From NCBI RefSeq assembly GCF_963576675.1, contig NC_088911.1, forward strand, positions 82,985,256-83,049,255: a DNA stretch of 64,000 nucleotides, given 5' to 3'. The notes below the pieces were generated by a model. It did not search any database. It saw nothing but the letters and a program-made list of their open reading frames with translations, and was not told where the DNA came from. The position numbers and the translations under genes were made by a program. Each line of letters opens with the position of its first letter. Within the stretch, counting starts at the first letter, position 1. Shown here piece after piece: positions 47,441 to 59,639 of this stretch. This DNA is from Euphorbia lathyris. Its lineage: Eukaryota > Streptophyta > Magnoliopsida > Malpighiales > Euphorbiaceae.

Positions 47441-47819
47441 TGATCAAGCAATTGCAGATTTATGCGCAAAAATTCAGCAACAAGACTATAAATCAAACAT
47501 GTATTTTCAGTTTCAAGTCATTCAACTGTTTAGTCTATCTAAATTCAAATTAGCCAGTCCATATATTTATGGACTGTGTTTATTCGACTAGGTTCTAACC
47601 TTTTTTAGGGATTGATCATTAGATCCTATAGACATATTTCTTTATTAATTGTTTCGAATGCTTCTTATCTTCTTAGAATCTTTAAGAGTTCCATTTACTA
47701 TGTATGGGATTGTGGAAATTTGTTGTCAATGAAACTCGAGCTATTATGAGAAAAAATTTGTTCAGCCAATGCCCGATGCGCGTCTGTGTAAGGACTTTTT
47801 CAACAATTTCAGAAAGCAA

Positions 47820-48358
47820 CAGTCTTGACTTCGGTGAACGGTGGTGTCCGACGGGTGGAAAGATGGGTAGTGGCTAAGTGTGGCAGCTTGAAACTAAACA
47901 TTGATGTTGCATGTATACCAGAAGCTAACTCTATAGGGCTGGGGGGGGGCGTTTGTCGCAATGTTGCTGGATTCTTTCTTTGTGCTTATACATTAAAAAA
48001 AATCTGGTATTTTTTTCGAGGATGGTTGAGGCATTGAGCCATCACCAGATGCTACTAATTATTACTGACAAGAGGTGGTCGAATATCATTGTTGAGATGG
48101 GCGGGGAAGAAGTTGTTCTGATAGTTTGACCTAATCCGCATGATTTTTCAAAATTTGTTATAATCATTGACTTCTGTCATAGGTTACTTGTTAATTATCA
48201 TGCCAATAAAATAGCGTATCTTTTAGCGAGTGTTACTTTATATGTGGCTACACCTACAATTTGGTATTCTAAACCGGTTTCTATAAATGTAAATATTTAC
48301 TGATGTTTTGCTCTTATAATAATAATAATAATGTATGCTTCCATTTGTTAAAAAAAAA
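47820..48358 (+). pseudogene. L1-type LINE 3' end, RNase H-like domain with A-tail
   Basis: The reading RWVVAKCGSLKLNIDVACIP, SIGLGGGVCRNVAGFFL is the start of the RNase H-like domain found at the end of plant L1 ORF2, followed by stops and decayed text, an AATAATAAT stretch and an A-run at 48349-48358. It is 5'-truncated, as usual for LINE insertions. A G-run near 47940 breaks the frame. Confidence 0.72.
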
Positions 48359-48703
48359 AATTAATACAAGTATAAACTAAATAATATAAAAATAGTAGAA
48401 TAGAAAAACAATTGAAAGAGTGTAAAGAGAATTAGGCATTGACGTATAAAATAGAGATACTAAATTCAACTTATAGCCAACCTAATTAATTGACAATTTG
48501 GTTCCTTAATTAGTCCATTACTGAAACTAAATTAATTTGACCCAGTTTGAGAAAGTAGGTGTGTTGATGTCCTAAGTCAAATAGCAAATAGAGCAATGCC
48601 AGGTTTGGGCATAAAATGGCCAACTCACCTCCTTTGGTATTAATTCTGAAAGGACCCTAACCTTACATTTACTTTTCGCTTAGCCTTGCCACCTTTCTAA
48701 TTA

Positions 48704-50251
48704 GGGAAAATTACAAAATTGGGTCAAATAGAAAGCCTATTTACATATTTAACCCATTTACTCATCCTACTACATATCTAGACTGATTTTGTGTGACTTT
48801 CCCATAATACCCTCAATATTTACGCGCGTCTCACCCCCTCCCGTCTGACTTCGCAGATTTCATATTATGCAAAGCCTACGAAGCTAAAGTTTGGTTTACT
48901 TGATGAATTTTGTTCGCATATGCGAAGCCTGCGAAGCTAAAGTTTGGTTTACTTGATGAATTTAGTTCGCATATGCGAAGCTTGGATATGTTGTGAAGCT
49001 AATTCGTGAAGTGGTATATAACAAAAAATGGCAAACAACAACGGATTCTAACATTAAAGCATAACATTGTCAAAATTTACAACAAGATTGCCACAATAAC
49101 AACATTAAAACCATAAGATTATCAAAATTTACTACAATAAACTCCTAACAAATCACTCCATAATACATAGGCTACTATTCACTAAGATTGCCACAATAAA
49201 CACCTAACAAATCACTTTATTATACATAGGCTCTTATTCACCACCGATGGATGGATGTCTCGTGACACATAGGCTCTTATTAACCACTGAGGGATGGATG
49301 TGTCCCATGGTGTAGACTATTGTTCACGACCGATGGTTGGAAGTCCAGGCGTTTTTGAATGGATGTCTCTCATGGCACCCTAACACGCGCCGGCTTCCAG
49401 GAATAAATATTACGTATTCAACCATTTTCAGAAAAATTTAATCGTGTTAGTCAGAAAAAAGAAAGATTTGGCTTCACGAAATGATGATTCGCTAAGTATG
49501 CGAACATAAATGTGCAAGAAAGATGGTGATTTTACTTAGCGAAACAATGATTTCGCAACGTCCGCTAGGAGGAATGTGATTCTCTGACTTCGCGAAACAA
49601 TGATTTCGCGGAGTCTGCGAGGAGAAACGTGACGCTTTGACTCCGCGAAACGATGGTTTCACGGAGTCTGCGAGAGAAATTTATCGAATTACCTCGCAAA
49701 CTTCGCGTTATCATCGTTTCGCGAAGTAAAATCGATAAATTTCTCCCCGAAGACTTCGCGAAAACCGCATATGCTAAGTGGATTGGTCCGAGAAACGCAG
49801 AAAAAACATTATATACTTACATTTTTCAACGAACCCAATATGGTAAACTGGGAAAAACCATGAAAATAACGTAGAATCACCATTTCTTCAAACGAGCAGG
49901 AAATGGAAGATGAAGAACCATGGCTTCGTTTTCTAGGGTTAGGAAGTTGCAGAATCAAGAGATGAAGAGAGGAAGAAGAGAAATACATTGTGATTTGGAG
50001 AAATTGTGCAGATTTCGTACAATTTAAAGAAAGATAGAAAGATCAAAAGTCTTGGAATCATTAATGGGGAGCTGCCACCGTTTCGCGCAACCAAGGAAAA
50101 GAGAAGAGAGACCGTTCGCGTTTGTGGAAATGGGAAGGTAAGGGGTATTATGGGAAGGTCACATAAAATTAGTCTAGATATGTAGTAAGATGAGTAAATG
50201 AATTAAATATGTAAATATACTTCCTATTTGACACAGTTTTGTAATTTTCCC
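48704..50251. mobile_element. Non-autonomous MULE-type element
   Basis: Ends GGGAAAATTACAAAATTGGG and CAGTTTTGTAATTTTCCC belong to inverted repeats of over 100 bp (GACTTTCCCATAATACCC versus GGGTATTATGGGAAGGTC). The 9-bp duplication TTCTAATTA is perfect (48695-48703, 50252-50260). The interior has a 53-bp tandem duplication (GAAGCTAAAGTTTGGTTTAC at about 48881 and 48934) and many TTCGCGAA-type motifs (49450-49765), but no transposase; open frames there look like by-products. Confidence 0.9.
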
Positions 50252-50394
50252 TTCTAATTATTACACTGTCCCCCGTTTCACAATATTTTTCATTTCAATT
50301 TTACCTAAATTACCCATTCAATTTTTCTCTTACTAAAATTCTCACCACTTAATTTCAAATTCTAATATAAAAGTCACATTTATGAATATAAAAT

Positions 50395-50765
50395 TCATTC
50401 GACCTTAACCACTATAACAGTGGATAATCATTGATATCATATATGTAATTTTAATTTTTTAGTTTTGAAGTTATATAGATAATGTTTGATTAAGAGAGAA
50501 AAAGTGATTTTATAAAAAAAAAAATTTGAAAATTGTGATTTGAAATTTAAAAAAAATATAGATCTATAAAAAATGTGATTCTAAACAATTTTAATTCTTC
50601 CATTTTTCAATTTTGAGACCGTTACAGTCATTTTGAAGCCATTTACTTTGGTAAGTAGTTAGTAAAAATAAAATTGAATGACTTTTATGTTATGTTTTGA
50701 AATTTAGTGACTATAACATTAATACGGGCAAAGTTGAGTGGACATGAGTGTACTTTTACCTTTTT
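50395..50765. repeat. Degraded copy of the 18068-type MITE
   Basis: CTTAACCACTATAACAGTGG at the left and AGTGACTATAACATTAATAC ... GTGGACATGAGTGTA at the right match the arms of the elements at 18068 and 53342 in order. Termini are worn away. Confidence 0.5.
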
Positions 50766-51295
50766 TTTTTTTTTATATTACATAGAACATCTACAAGTGA
50801 CTAATTTGTTAGAGTATATCGAAGAGACTTTTAGGAAACTCTCTAAAAAATAATATAAATAATTGATTTTTAGTGATTTAAAAATGACTAAGATATATTA
50901 TTTCCAACAATACTTTCCATATTCACTCATTATTTATTATTTTATCATTAATAATAATGATTGTTATATTTACCAATAATGAAAGGAGAGAAGCTCATCA
51001 ATAATAAATTATTAATAATAAATGAATCAAGAAGACACCAAGAGATGTAGAGATGCTCTCTATTATTAAAGAGGATGAGGAATGATTTGAGAAGCCACTA
51101 AGAGACCGTTGAAGCTTATTTTTAACTCTTTCTCCTCAAATTTTAATTTAAGAGTTTTTTTTTTGAAACTTATTTTAATTTAAGAGTTAAACTAAGAAAC
51201 TATTGGAGATGCTCTTAGGCTCTTAAATTAAATTTTGAGGATTTTGTGGCAAAATCTAACTTCAAGAGCATCTTAGTTCTTCCTTAAATAACTAA

Positions 51296-51924
51296 GGGTG
51301 CGTTTGGTATGACGTAATGCAATGTAATGTAATCAAACTTGTAATGTAATGGAATGGAATGGTGATTCCATTACCATGTTTGGTTAAAAAAAATGATGAA
51401 ATGTAATTAGCATTACATTACTGATGTTTGCTTAGTTAAATATAATTGTAAAATTTTATTTACATAATTAAAATCAACAAAAAAAAACATGAAAATCGTG
51501 AAATTAATATATAATTTTTCGTGTTTTTATAGTATTTTTTTTACATTTTTTTCGTTTTTCGTTTTCCATTTTCACCGTTTTTTTTTATTTTCTCATTTTT
51601 ATTTTTATTTTATTTTTTGCTTTTTTTTCGTTTTTAGGTTTTCTAGTTTTTGCGTTTTTGAGAATGATGAGAAGTGAGATTTGACAAATGAGAGGTTAGA
51701 TGGAACTTTAAAGATATAAATTAGGATTACTTGTTGGATGTAATGAGAATTCAATCCATTTTTTTTTATGTAATGAGGATTACAATAGTTGTTAAACAAA
51801 ATTTAATCTATGGATTTCTCATTCCATTACAACAAAATTTTAAAATCCAACCAAACATGGTAATGACCCTTCAATGTAATGGGCATTCCATTACAAAGCC
51901 CATTACATCTTACCAAACGGACCC
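51296..51924. mobile_element. Tourist-like (PIF/Harbinger) MITE
   Basis: Inverted ends GGGTGCGTTTGGTA and TACCAAACGGACCC with the 3-bp duplication TAA on both sides. Sub-ends are rich in TAATGTAATGGAATGG / CCATTACA motifs. The centre is T-rich (TTTTCGTTTTTCG). Confidence 0.8.
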
Positions 51925-52177
51925 TAAGAGTCTTAATTTTCTTCTCATTATTTATGAGCCTCTCCCCTCTTAGTCTCTTTTTATTTTTTATTAATTATTT
52001 ATTATTGAAGAGTCTATTTCCGCTCAGTATTGGTAAATATAATAATACATGATAATTTTAACGATAAAATAAATAAATAAAAAGTGAATATAAAGAGTAT
52101 TATAGAAATGACATGTATTTTAATGTTTTAAATAACTAATAGTCAGTTGTTTATATTATTTTTAAAGAGATGACTAA

Positions 52178-52488
52178 GGGCTTGATTGGATGAAGGGTAG
52201 GGAAGGGTTAATAAAGGAAGGGTAGAGAAGGGTAAGGAAAGGGAAGAAAGGGTAATTTCTAACCCTTCCAAACCCACCAAATTGGAGGGTTCAAAATTGG
52301 ATGCAATTTGTTAAAAAGAAACCCTTCAAAATCCCTCCAAACCCTTACCCTCCTAAGTTTTTTTATGTTCCAAACATGGGTTTGTAGAAACCCTTACTAA
52401 CCCTTCCTCCTCCCAAACAAGGGTTTCTATCAACCCTTACTAACCCTTCCCTTACTAACCCCTCTAAACCCTCCATCCAATTAAACCC
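52178..52488. mobile_element. Second Tourist-like MITE
   Basis: Inverted ends GGGCTTGATTGGATGAAGGG and CCCTCCATCCAATTAAACCC with TAA duplications; the interior is filled with AACCCTTCC/GGAAGGGTT copies. About 311 bp. Confidence 0.82.
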
Positions 52489-53341
52489 TAATTTATTGGA
52501 GACGCTCTTACGGCTAATTTGGCCTTGTTGTAGCAATAGAACTTGCTAAAAGAAAAAACGTCGTGGAAAAATATTGATAAATGTTTGATAAATAAAAGAT
52601 AAAAGTCTTAAAAATCTTTGTAAAAAAAGAAGTTTTAAAAGTCAATAAAAAATATATATTATATTATATTAAAAGTTATGGTTATTTTTTATCTAAAAAA
52701 TTTTAATATGAGATGTTTTGAAAGTTATTTTCCCTAAAATCTATAAATGGTAGATTTTCATTGAAAATAATTTTTCTAGCTTTCCAATTTTTAAGAAATA
52801 CATAGTTTTATATTTAACAAATGCTGATATCGGAAAAATTGTTTGAAGCTTATGAGAAAAATGTTTTTAGAATCTGAAAAAGTAACGTTACTTATTCTGT
52901 TTAGGGGGGATGAAAGACAAAGAAAGAGATCAGGGGACTTTATGATAGGAGAAAGGAAAGGAGCGTGGTTGGTGTATCACTGGGTCGGTGGGAGAACCTG
53001 TAGGAAGGGGGGACGACCCGCCGAATTCACATCAGAAATCGCCAACATGAACACAAACGAAATCGTGAATTGCGTATAGAAAGAAAACGAACCACTTCTA
53101 TTCGCGGAGCTAAGATATATGAAGAATGGCTTTTTGGTCCCTTTCATTATTTGTTTCTTTTTATTTTTCACTTTTATTATTTTAACAAGAATTAAGAAGT
53201 AATTAAGTTATTTTAAATTTACCATAAAATTAAGCGATTAAAATTAAATGACCTTATTTTATAAATACTACTACTTAAATTATTTAATCTACAAACCTAA
53301 ATTTAATTATTTTAACAATGTAGTTGCATACCTATTTTTAT

Positions 53342-53808
53342 GGGTAAATTACACTCATGACCACTGAACTTTATCTCTATTAACATTATGACCACTGAAT
53401 TTTAAAATTTAATATAAAAATCACTCAATATTCCACTTTTAACATTATAGCCACTAAAATTTCTATTAATGCCTAGAAAATTTCAAGAATTAAATTGTTT
53501 AGAATGACATTTACCATGGAGCCATGCTTCTTATTTTCTAAAATCACTATTTCGGAGCTTTCTCTCTAAACGTTCACTTTCTCTCTCATAACCAAACAAC
53601 ACGTAAATGACCTCAAAACGAAAAAGTAAAAGATCTAAAGTTTCTTAGAATATCATTTCTATCAAATTTATAATGAAGAATTACCTACTATCAATATTGA
53701 ATGACTTTTAAGTTAGAAACTGTAAAGTTGTGTGACTCTTATGTTATATTCTAAAATTTAGTAGCCATAATGTTAGTCGAGATAAACAGCCATGCGTGTA
53801 ATTTACCC
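53342..53808. mobile_element. MULE-type MITE, same family as 18068-19264
   Basis: Ends GGGTAAATTACACTCATGAC and GCCATGCGTGTAATTTACCC, with CCACTGAACTTTA motifs in the left arm. Flanking CTATTTTTAT and ATTTTTTTAT agree at 8 of 10 positions. No coding. Confidence 0.78.
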
Positions 53809-53819
53809 ATTTTTTTATT

Positions 53820-54530
53820 AAAGGAAAATCTAAGTGTGCCATAGATTTTTGGGCGAAATCCAAGATTATAAAAGACGTTAGGCACTAGTTGGACGTATAT
53901 AGATCTCGAGGATTAATCTGGAATTAATCGGAAATTAATTGGATTTATTTATATTTTTAATTTATTAAAGAAACAAATTTTTATTTAAATTAAATTAAAA
54001 TAGGTATTATACTATTTAAAAATAATAATATAAAATTATTTAGTATAGAAAAACATGTATATTCATAACATATAGCTTTAAAAATATGAAAATATCAACA
54101 TTTAAACAAAAAAAATCATTGAAATAAATAATATAATGCTCGCAACTAATATAATTCACCAAAAGTTATGAAATAATGTTCTTAAAGTCTTAAATCACAT
54201 TATAAAAATAAGTAGAGAAAGCAATTAAATAAAAATACTGAAAAATAATAAACAAAATCACAAATAACGACGCAACAATGTTCAAAAATGAATTATAATA
54301 AAGCAAATAAAATCAATAATAATAAACGCTTTTGTTCATCATTGCTTAGACAACGCTTATATGGTCTAAACGGATTCCAAACGGTCTAAGCGGAGCCAGA
54401 ACGGTTAAAAATCATCTAGGAGTTAAAAAAGCTCAGATGGACTAATTGGAGAAAATCAGGATGGATTTTTGATTTTGAACGTTTAGACTGTTCAGACGGC
54501 CTCGTTTTTTTTAACAGTGGCAAAATCTCA
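53820..54530. repeat. Probable worn DNA element
   Basis: The left part (GTTAGGCACTAGTTGGACG, CGAGGATTAATCTGGAATTA) and right part (GGACTAATTGGAG, GACGGCCTCGTTTTTTTTA) recall a dispersed plant repeat with TTAATCGG motifs. Borders are not defined. Confidence 0.3.
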
Positions 54531-55108
54531 AATATGTGAATGATAAATTAAACTGTTTTGTAAGCTACGAGTCATTTCACCAAGGATGAAAGTTAAATTG
54601 CGGTTTTGACTTCCATATTGAGAATTGTGATAGTCAAAAGGACGAAAACAACTAAATTCGTAATTATTTTTTGCAAGGAACACAAACTAATTAAGTGAAT
54701 GCGTTAAGGTGTAAATACTAAAATTCGAAAATGCTAAAAGCTAACTAAATTGAGCATTTGAAAATTAAAGATTGCTCAAATCTGTCGTTTCATTTTGAGT
54801 TTTAAGTTTGTATTTGAGTGCTTTACTGCTTGGTTGAGGTTTGAAATTATTGCCACTTCTTTGTAACTTGTTATCCGTATCTTCCACTTAGAGCATACAA
54901 TGAGTTGCAGTTATCAATTGATATATATCTTTAAGTTTCATAAACATTAAAATATAGCTGTTAGCTTGGATATCGTAGCCTAGCCAACCAAAATGAACCA
55001 GTAACAAAGTTGAAGCTGGTTTTACCTCGATCTCAAGATATGTACAAAAGTTAAAATATCCATCCAAAAACTGAGATCGAACAAAAAGATAGCCGAGAGG
55101 AAAGCTTT
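54531..55108. other. 3' flank of the methyltransferase-like gene
   Basis: No other gene seen; includes the expected 3' untranslated region of the minus-strand gene. Confidence 0.5.
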
Positions 55109-58040
55109 TCAATCATAGCGCTGGAACCCGAATGCTTTTCCTGCATTCTCATATAATAAATTCACTTCATGTAATCTTCTTGAACCACTTTCAACAGACC
55201 TTTGATACTCGCACATATGTGTTCCTTTTGAAGACTGGCCATAAATCATCGCCCTCTGCTTGCAACCATCACTAACGTACCTATCTGATGCATTAAGACT
55301 TCCCCTTCCCATTCTATCTGATAAAGGCGCCCCCATGTAACCAGAAAAGTTGTTCATATGCATTTTGAATTCTCTTTGTACATCCCAAGCTCCAAATGGA
55401 TCTCGCTCATATTGATCTCCCCTTTGATTAGCCTGATAATGCTGCCATCTTCCAACTGCTTCACCCATGGACCTTTCATAATCAAATCTCGGCCTCCCGT
55501 GCAAATTCATTCCAATAGGTGTCTGATAAATTTCCGAGGTTTGATTCCAGTGGTATACATTTCTAACAGGTAATGCCTTCTGCACAACTACATCCATATT
55601 GTTGGACAAACATCTTTTGGGATGTCCATGATCGAAACGACTTGCCTGATAATTTGTCTCAAATGAGTAACTGTTAGATAGCTCAGATCTTTTACGAGTA
55701 TTGTCCACTTGCATTGTTACTCTTGACATCTTCTTAATAGAAGGAGAGAACCTGAACTTGAAGGTACTGCATTCTCCCAAGGGGAAGGGCTTATCACATC
55801 TTCTCATTCTGCTATCTCCTCTCTTGTTGTTATATCCTGGATAGTCTTCTATCTTAAAATCAGCACACTCTATTAACCTTAAAGAGTTCTTCCAAGCAAG
55901 TTCCTCGATGTTCCAGCGGCTAAACGGATATGATGTTTTGTGAGTTACATGTATTTCTCCTTCGGCTCGTAGCATGCCACTTGCACTTGTGAAGAAACCA
56001 AGCACAAGTTTCTTATGTCTCCTACAACATGATAGGCAGTCAAAAAAAGGCAATGGCAACAATATATGCCAGATTGAACTAGGCAAAATGTAAAATTTGG
56101 CCTATGCAGTTAGCTTGATGTGTATATTTGGTCCCCCAAACATAGTTTGATTAGAAGCAGTCCTTGTACATTTTTATTTTATTACAAATGGTCCCATATT
56201 GTAAAATGCAGAATGTAAATTATACACACTTAAATTGAATTATTAGCACATTTAATCTTGTTTTCGTTTAGACCATATCCCTTTTACATCTTAATATTGT
56301 TATAGGACATGTCATATGTTTCTAAATGGTAATTAGAGATGGATTATATGTGGTAAAAATGAAATGACATGCAACACGCTATTAACATCGTGTCATTCGA
56401 CTTTCTACTTTAGATTCTGGACCATTTATGAGCAAATCAACAAGTATAGGGACTCTGGTATGACCAAATTGAAGTTCATTAACCAAACATACACATTGAG
56501 ACATATAAAGGGATCAAATTTAGTGTTTTTCCATCAAACTATAACAAAGTACCTCAAAAAATTTGATGTTTCAGTTCTGTTTTATATTGGAAAATAATGT
56601 GTATTCATGCTAGAAATTCTAAAGAACAAAAGAAAGCCTCATAAAATATACTGAAAGTCATCAAAGTGATCATAATGTAACAGGCAGCTTACCCAATCTG
56701 ATGGATGTCCTTTTCCCTCCCATGAAACCCTGCATGCGGAAAGTTAAAGATAATCCTGTCGAACTTTTGCATCTTCAAATCTGAGTAGAGTTTCATTTTG
56801 GTTGCATCAACACCATGTAATATCCATGCTCCTAACTTGAATAACATTTCCAAATTCCATTTTGCTTTCTTGTATTTCCCAACCACAATATCTAATTGAT
56901 CAAACAAGCAAGGAGAAAAACAAATAAATGGAAGCAAAAGAGAACAAATAACATCCACCATATATTAGTTCAAAACTGAATAAAAATCCAAGTGGCAATC
57001 TATAACCAAGAGGTTTTGAGCACCTAAAAAAGTCGTCCCCTTAAGTTATAAAATATCAGGTGAAAGTTTGAAGCAAATGTTAGACATGTCATGTTTTTCT
57101 TTTGTTGACTTATGTAGACAGATTTATAGTTAGAAGAAGCCGAGAAAAGAAATTGCATATTTAGTGATTGATAAACAACATATATGATATATTTAACTAG
57201 AACTGAAACAAAAGCAACTAAAAATTCGGTTTTGATGGGCACTTATATTTGAATCAAACAACAAAGGCACATGAATATCCAATTAAGGGTTGCTTGGAGA
57301 GGTTAAATACGGGAAGGAGAAGGCGAGGTAAAATTAAATAATCAACCTTATTAACATCTTGTAAACAAAAACCTCTAATTTGGTAAACATTGAATTAACT
57401 TCCATTATTTAACATCTCAAACACAAGTTAGAGGTAGATTAGACAAGCTATTGATCTCTGAATCAAAATTTGGTATATTAGGAATGAAAGTCAAGAGTAG
57501 CATAAGCAATGATGGCTCCGTGAGTCCATGAGTGAAGCTCACTCATATTCAAAAACTCAAAATTAAATTAGTGTTCGTATAATGTAAACCCTAACTAACA
57601 ATAACAATATTAAGTGTGGTGTCGATGAGCACTCATAAGTTATATTTTTAATTAATATAATCAGTTGCATTGTCCAGAAAAATGTAGGTGAAGTGATCTG
57701 ATCCCCATGAAAAAGTAAGTATACATACATAATACAAAGGAGTAAAGAGTAGAGTAGATAGAATAATGATGACCGTACCATAAGTATCAAGAGAGGTCGC
57801 AGTGATGTTAGAGGCAGAACCAAAGTAGAGAGCCAAGCATGCTGAAAAAGAGAAATCGCCTTCCCCAACTAATAGTATACGCTGATTCGATGAATAATGC
57901 TTAACCCATATCTCTTCATCTTCATCATTCTCCATTGATGGACCAAATGAAGAAAAACACTTCGCCTTCACCACCAAGGGAGGGAGTGAAGGGAATACTC
58001 CTCGACGACGTGGCATTATTAATAACGACCTAAATGCCAA
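55109..58040 (-). CDS. DUF2431 / BMT5-like rRNA methyltransferase family protein (three exons)
   Basis: Exons on the minus strand: 58040-57779, 56891-56693, 56021-55109; introns are GT-AG and phases fit (457 residues from 58040, 422 from the Met at 57935). The SAM-binding motif RILLVGEGDFSFS is in exon 1, the family motif FDRIIFNFPHAGFHGREKD in exon 2, and GECSTFKFRF ends the domain in exon 3. Yeast BMT5 methylates uridine N3 in 25S rRNA; plant relatives (At4g26485 group) are little characterised, so the substrate is inferred. The first 35 residues may be a short extension or 5' leader; MENDEDEEIWVKHYSSNQ is the better family start. After the domain, about 190 residues rich in Tyr, Arg, Asn and Gly follow, longer than I recall for relatives. 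The gene looks intact. Confidence 0.88.
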
Positions 58041-58115
58041 AATTTAGCTTTCTACAATGACGTGGAATACTCCTCATGTGCCTTAATGGTTTATGGACAA
58101 TTTTTTTTTTTTTTG

Positions 58116-58262
58116 TATACTATTACTATATTTATATTTAGTAAAACTTGATAATTATTTTAAAGGGGTGTTTGCTAGGCAATTTTCTTACAAAGCTATT
58201 CTTATACTATTACTATATTTATATTTGGTAAAACTTGATAATTATTTGAAGGGGTGTTTGGT
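58116..58262. repeat. 87-bp-period tandem duplication
   Basis: TATACTATTACTATATTTAT starts at 58116 and 58203, each copy running through AAAACTTGATAATTATTT to GGGGTGTTTG. Confidence 0.88.
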
Positions 58263-58528
58263 TGCTCATTTTCATGATCCTTTTTGTTTTTTTATTTCAA
58301 AAGGGAGAGTTTTAGGTGTTTGGTTAGTGACTTCCTGTTTGCTTTGTACATCTGAAAAACAGTATTAGGTGTTTGATTATTGATATCCTGTTTGCCTTTT
58401 ACATCTGAAAAGCAGCCTTTTACAAAAGCAGAGAATCTCTGCTTTTTGAAAAATCAGATTTTTTCCAACAGCAAACAGCAAACCGTAACAACAACAGCAA
58501 ACTGTAACAGGAAACAGTAAACTGTAAC

Positions 58529-59572
58529 CAATGTTATCAGAACCGGACCGGACATCAAACCGGATTGATGACTAGGTCACGGGTCACTTGGTTGGACCGG
58601 ATGGCTCGGATTGGTCGAACCGGATGACGTAATAAATAAATAAATAATATTTATATACATTAAATATATATAATTAATTTAAAATTATTTTTATACATTA
58701 TATATATATCCAAAATAAATTATAAACAATTTTAGTTTGTTATTTTTTTTTGTTAACTTGAGTCTTAAATATATAATGAATAAACTAAATTCAAAATAAA
58801 TTGAAATATATCAACGTATTCTATGTCATAAGATATTTTTAAAAATATATTATAAACTCAAAACGGACAAAATATGAATGAGAAATTAATGCTCAAAGTG
58901 AACCACTTGAAATGGTTTGGAAGAAGATAAAATGAAATTAAACATTTACATCCCACATAGGAAAGAAATGTGAAACTTAACTACTTTATAAGTAAATAGG
59001 CTTTACAAGTCTTTAACCAATTACTAGAGAAAAGACTCTCTCACGCACAGGAGAGGGATGCAATCGATTGACCATCGGGTTAGGGGCGCACCCGCACGAC
59101 GTGGACGACGCGAATGTCGCACCATAATAAGGTCACATGGACTTGACCCCTTTTTATTTTTAATTTCATTATCTTAAAATTAATTCCAGCCATCCCGCCC
59201 TACAAAAAACCAAAGCCAACCTTTCAAATTCAAACCGCCCGCCCATATTATCCTTCAGCATTTTTTGTCTACAGACCCGGGGTCACACCGGGTCCCGGAC
59301 CAACCCCGGGTCTCTCCGGTTATTTTAGCACTGAAATAACCGGACAGGCTACAAAAAACCAAAGCCAACCTTTCAAATTCAAACCGCCCGCCCATATTAT
59401 CCTTCAGCATTTTTTGTCTACAAACCCGGGGTCACACCGGGTCCCGGGCCAACCTCGGGTCTCTCCGGTTATTTTAGCACTGAAATAACCGGACAGGCTC
59501 GGACCGGCTTTCTCGCCGGTTCCCGGTTCGACCGGTCGGACCGGCCGGTCCGGCCCGAGCTTGATAACATTG
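58529..59572. mobile_element. hAT-type non-autonomous element
   Basis: Ends CAATGTTATCAGAACCGGAC and GGCCCGAGCTTGATAACATTG are imperfect inverted repeats; the 8-bp duplication ACTGTAAC is perfect (58521-58528, 59573-59580), typical of hAT. GC-rich subterminal CCGG motifs stand out. It sits inside sequence (about 58245-59625) bounded by GGGGTGTTTGGTTG and AACAAACGGACCC, possibly an older MITE. Confidence 0.85.
59200..59497. repeat. 149-bp direct duplication within the hAT element
   Basis: Copies begin CTACAAAAAACCAAAGCC at 59200 and 59349 and run to ATAACCGGACAGG; they are nearly identical, so the duplication is recent. Each copy contains the near-palindrome CCGGTTATTTTAGCACTGAAATAACCGG, split here as CCGGTTATTT and AAATAACCGG. 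Confidence 0.93.
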
Positions 59573-59639
59573 ACTGTAACAGCAAACAGTAAACAATATG
59601 TAAAACAAACGGACCCTAAAACTAGTATTGTTTCCACGC

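Larger units (their letters stand above)
50790..52525. repeat. Composite MITE region hosting two Tourist-like insertions
   Basis: AGAGATGCTC, GGAGATGCTCTTA and GGAGACGCTCTTA in alternating orientation, with repeated Atta-rich arms (TTTATTATTTTATCATTAA versus TTAACGATAAAATAAATAA), suggest an older inverted-repeat element of the widespread GAGCATCTCCAA type, split by the elements at 51296 and 52178. Exact borders are uncertain. Confidence 0.45.

Noticed and set aside
55358..55573. Plus-strand frame of 71 residues
   Set aside because: Antisense shadow of exon 3 of the DUF2431-family gene.
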